DNA from: an uncultured Bacteroidia bacterium | GTDB taxonomy: Bacteria > Bacteroidota > Bacteroidia > NS11-12g > UBA9320 | NCBI GenBank assembly: GCA_943789165.1 | Contig: CALSTB010000005.1 | Coordinates: 789,827 to 853,826 of the forward strand | Reading direction: 5' to 3' | DNA length: 64,000 bases | Part shown: positions 62,101-64,000 of the stretch, one piece after another | Position numbering within the stretch: position 1 is the first letter of the stretch | Layout: every line of letters starts with the position of its first letter | The notes under the pieces: model-generated | Seen by the model: the letters and a program-made list of their open reading frames with translations, nothing else | Told to the model about the DNA's origin: nothing | Databases searched by the model: none | Program-made: the position numbers and the translations under genes

Positions 62101-64000
62101 ATTGGTGTCTGCGACAATCTTCACCTGCATCAATATACCCGGTTCTTTAGAACTACCGGTGTTGGTAACCTCATAATCAATAGTCACCTCTTCACCTCCA
62201 GTTGTGGCTATACTTGAAGCCTTTGCAACACTTACTTGATAAATTCCTTTTTTGATTGAATCTAACTGTAAATCACTACTAGTACTTACGTTAATATCAC
62301 AATACGTACTATCCTTGACACAAAGCGCAGGTTGTAACACAACCGACTGCGCAATAATCTGGGTACTTCCACAATCAAGTTCTGCCGGATTCACATACGT
62401 TCTGTATTTGAGTATCATGGAATCACCAACGGCAATACCACTAGGAATCTCCCACAATCCAGTGTACTTCAATCGATTTTGTACGGTTGGTTTGTTTGCT
62501 GGACCATTGTGAATGTTGACCAAATAGGTTGTATCCACATAGATTCCATCTGGGAGTAACAGTTGTATAAAATCACTAACACCAGTGGTATCAGGACCTA
62601 GATTTATAAATCTGAATTGTCCATCACCATCGTAATTACAGATGTCTATTGGTTTTTTATCAAAAGAGATAAATGCAAAATAGGGTTTTACAATGCCTTT
62701 TATGTCCAATGGTTTACTCGCTGCGTAATTACTCAGCACAGACTTTCCACACCGAAGTTCACCTCCTGGCCTAGTTAAAAAGTAAGTCGAGCTAACAAAG
62801 TCACAATCGGTACTAATTGTACATTTAATTCTGTAAGAATTGACCAAATTCGAGGTAACACCGGCAAGACCTTCTTTGGCTAAATAGGCGCTGTACTGAC
62901 TAACTTGCCAGCGATAATTCCCCCCACCCAAATCAATTGGATTAAGCAACATAAAGGAATCAGAGCTGGTGCCAAGAAACGCGTATGCGGTATCTTTTAA
63001 AATGACTCCAGGTTGCAGGAATAGATCGACATATAAATTAAATGCCCGTGCGTTGGACAGATTCTTAACACTGATTTCGAATTGTGTGAAATCACATAAA
63101 TCTACAACAGTGTCTTGTTTGGTTATGGAAGGAGTCAACAAGGTGTTTTGCGGAACGTAGTACAAGGTTTTCTGTAAATCGACACATCTTGCTACTGATA
63201 AACTATCTGGATACCCTTCACAATCGTTGCCAACATAAATCACAAAACTATCTCGATCACAGGAAGTATATGTTGCTTTAATAAGGAAGCTTTTGTTCTT
63301 AAGTGCATTTAAATCACCAAGTTGAAAAATGCCGTTGACATTTGGAACTGCATTACCTGTAGACACATCAATGATGCTTTCTACTTTTGTATTGCCATTA
63401 TCTCCTGCTGCAATCCAAATGTGTTTTGAATTCGACTTAGCTGAGGAATTGTCAATGACTATCTGCCATACGGCTGTATCGGAGTCTGCATTGACATCAT
63501 CCGACAAGGTGTTTAATCCAATCTGAGGCTTTTCATATTCTACTTGGTCACTTCTGGTAATGGAATAATAGGTTTCCTTTTGATTGCCTAAGAATCCCAA
63601 TTGTTGAAATTCAAACCCATATTGAATGGGCGACCGTCCATGTTTGGCCAAACAATTAGGTCGGAGCTTAATATACCAAACGCCCACAAAACCATCATCA
63701 CTAATCTTAAACGAGCCTCCTTTGTCCTCATACATATCTGCGACATCATATTCAATCGTATCGCCGAGCAGTCTCGAAGGTTTAATCGTATCCGCAAATT
63801 GATATTTATAGGTGCCAGTCCCAGCCGTCCTGTAGTCATACAGCATTGTATGTACGACCTCAAATCCAGGAGGAGGAATGATGATGAACTTGCTTGGTTT
63901 GGCCCACGCTCGATATTCACTAGGGAACATATTTCCCCCGTGGTAGTTGTTACAGCAGTTGCCTACACTTAAATAATAGTTTTGGGTAACTGTAAAGTCT
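59188..64000 (-). CDS. Giant secreted multi-domain (PKD-like) protein with T9SS type B (gliding motility) C-terminal domain, 5' end outside the window
   Basis: The frame is open through the window end: upstream of the internal Met at 63930 it continues as VTQNYYLSVGNCCNNYHGGN, so the true start lies beyond 64000. At least 1600 residues are visible. The first half has DUF11-like beta domains with long irregular sequence. The second half has about eight PKD-like repeats of 80-90 residues with recurring YDW..GDG or WD.GNG, YLY/YVY and TYNI..I elements. The C-terminus IPNAFHPNNDNINNTFSPQG, FNRWGEQIF and WTGENALQGGYFYLITVYD is the type B (TIGR04131-type) T9SS sorting signal. It is expected on the surface as an adhesin linked to gliding or attachment. 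Confidence 0.92.
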   Translation of the reverse strand, partial: DFTVTQNYYLSVGNCCNNYHGGNMFPSEYRAWAKPSKFIIIPPPGFEVVHTMLYDYRTAGTGTYKYQFADTIKPSRLLGDTIEYDVADMYEDKGGSFKISDDGFVGVWYIKLRPNCLAKHGRSPIQYGFEFQQLGFLGNQKETYYSITRSDQVEYEKPQIGLNTLSDDVNADSDTAVWQIVIDNSSAKSNSKHIWIAAGDNGNTKVESIIDVSTGNAVPNVNGIFQLGDLNALKNKSFLIKATYTSCDRDSFVIYVGNDCEGYPDSLSVARCVDLQKTLYYVPQNTLLTPSITKQDTVVDLCDFTQFEISVKNLSNARAFNLYVDLFLQPGVILKDTAYAFLGTSSDSFMLLNPIDLGGGNYRWQVSQYSAYLAKEGLAGVTSNLVNSYRIKCTISTDCDFVSSTYFLTRPGGELRCGKSVLSNYAASKPLDIKGIVKPYFAFISFDKKPIDICNYDGDGQFRFINLGPDTTGVSDFIQLLLPDGIYVDTTYLVNIHNGPANKPTVQNRLKYTGLWEIPSGIAVGDSMILKYRTYVNPAELDCGSTQIIAQSVVLQPALCVKDSTYCDINVSTSSDLQLDSIKKGIYQVSVAKASSIATTGGEEVTIDYEVTNTGSSKEPGILMQVKIVADTNGNGIADVGEAILTRDSITVAIANNQTIQESVKFVTLSKYACNLLIVIDSTNCVCSQTYQRVGKVHLKNAGRDTIACSRTPIQVGLPAMKDVTYRWLTFKDIDEPDSSTAIFKAVNSDAKNQDYRLLLETDRGDCKSIDTAWITLYPAMFMNLQDTVDICKGERVIVGEVPTGGVGFKSYQWSPTDSLQRSTSVKTWANPTQTTLYNITITDSEFCQIEDSTLVVVHDIPKASLLIEDTCVGVGYTISHNSVIGDIGFDTIRYVFQSNDTFTNTTPGFIPTSDSAFEIQLLVIDSLGCTSSDTQYARPYPLPNTDFSTQDVCQFENVQATNTSTVKTGSLTYEWTVNGKTFSTTDLDYTENDYGSFDVELIATSDRGCTGIHLDTIELFEKPVLTILTGNGCLKSTTVLSPTVSSNTGVTVSAYDWSLGDGNTMQSLGDTSYLYVSANTYNIICEIQTTDGCRDTATASVVIHPNPTADFTITDACLGDSIVLNETSSIASGSTVNRAWDTGNGFTSGAKRLAILFPTSGLHPIQLITESDSGCYDTSAVRFAQVRYTEEPNVTVTGNCAEQQLSFEDIPVQLDSITDFQWDFPTYSINGGSRVDGQIFMSPNTYAVELTLTFTNGCTTDSIFNFTVDPKPVAAFNWTTPCDDNLVRLTSAATTSTGTINSYDWDLNDGRTATTTDVNHLYTALGTYNISLIVSNTFNCWDTINHDVLVEHIVKPQFDIKDICVFDTQMVKQQIQDLITPITSSEWDMGNGLRLFDKDSFEYVYQNPGTYKVTMQVETNPNCLYSATKTIEVHDLPTAGFFMNPERADVVNAEVDFTSNAVDAVSYVYQFSHGFSTTDKDFTYRFPDTATYSITQTVESQYGCKDTYTGDIIIDFVVNILIPNAFHPNNDNINNTFSPQGLGIGSYDMKVFNRWGEQIFTTDKGEAWTGENALQGGYFYLITVYDFQNVPHHFSGIVQLVR

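Noticed and set aside
1-64000. tRNA or rRNA genes
   Set aside because: All intergenic gaps were read for cloverleaf arms and the TTCGA motif and for conserved rRNA segments; none was convincing, although very divergent RNAs could be missed by eye.

Overview
The window is a 64 kb piece of an AT-rich chromosome from a member of the Bacteroidota, most likely a free-living, probably aquatic, Flavobacteriales-type bacterium. The evidence is type IX secretion (T9SS) sorting domains of types A and B, the T9SS regulator PorX, a SusC/SusD pair, two S46 dipeptidyl-peptidases, a Bacteroidota-style topoisomerase IV pair, and many promoters with the Bacteroidota -7 box TAnnTTTG. The family or genus cannot be told from this window alone. 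No rRNA, tRNA, CRISPR array, prophage or insertion sequence was seen.

Layout. 1-8.5 kb: a truncated LysE-type exporter, a membrane/TPR protein with a G8 tract, a DUF2130 nuclease-like protein, a DUF3817 protein, a TPR protein and gyrA. 8.5-13.1 kb: a beta-CASP ribonuclease-like protein, then the overlapping operon porX-tsaE-M28 peptidase. 13.2-18.3 kb: an HD phosphohydrolase and the lipid A / fatty acid cluster lpxD-lpxC-fabZ-lpxA plus an ABC ATPase; lpxC and fabZ, commonly one fused gene in this phylum, lie in different frames here. 18.4-23.6 kb: a GT2 glycosyltransferase, mnmD, a T9SS cargo protein, an SDR and mlaEF. 23.6-28.1 kb: a DPP11-like and a DPP7-like S46 peptidase. 28.1-37.8 kb: a YyaL/DUF255 protein, a 1256-residue T9SS protein with six tandem repeats, and a compact operon of three related lipoproteins plus a subtilisin-like protease. 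37.8-43.5 kb: folD, queE, a desaturase, a transglutaminase-like lipoprotein, a PhnA-domain protein, ychF and ferritin. 43.6-45.7 kb: a kelch protein and a four-helix-bundle (23S rRNA intervening-sequence family) gene bracketed by GTGAAAA-rich direct and inverted repeats; this is the most mobile-looking part of the window. 45.7-50.9 kb: parE-parC-methyltransferase. 51.2-57.2 kb: a SusC-SusD-lipoprotein-lipoprotein uptake operon closed by a strong terminator. 57.2-64 kb: a small operon of unknown role and the 3' part of a giant T9SS type B surface protein.

How the genes fit together. A recurring theme is protein and peptide use at the cell surface. T9SS cargo and its regulator PorX, secreted M28 and S8 peptidases, periplasmic dipeptidyl-peptidases of complementary specificity, and a SusCD system whose four-gene order resembles a known peptide importer would together break down and take up proteins. 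A second theme is the envelope itself: Lpx enzymes, FabZ, MlaEF and a fatty acid desaturase. Several core genes appear to have promoters whose -7 box ends only 4-5 nt before the start codon, which suggests leaderless mRNAs.
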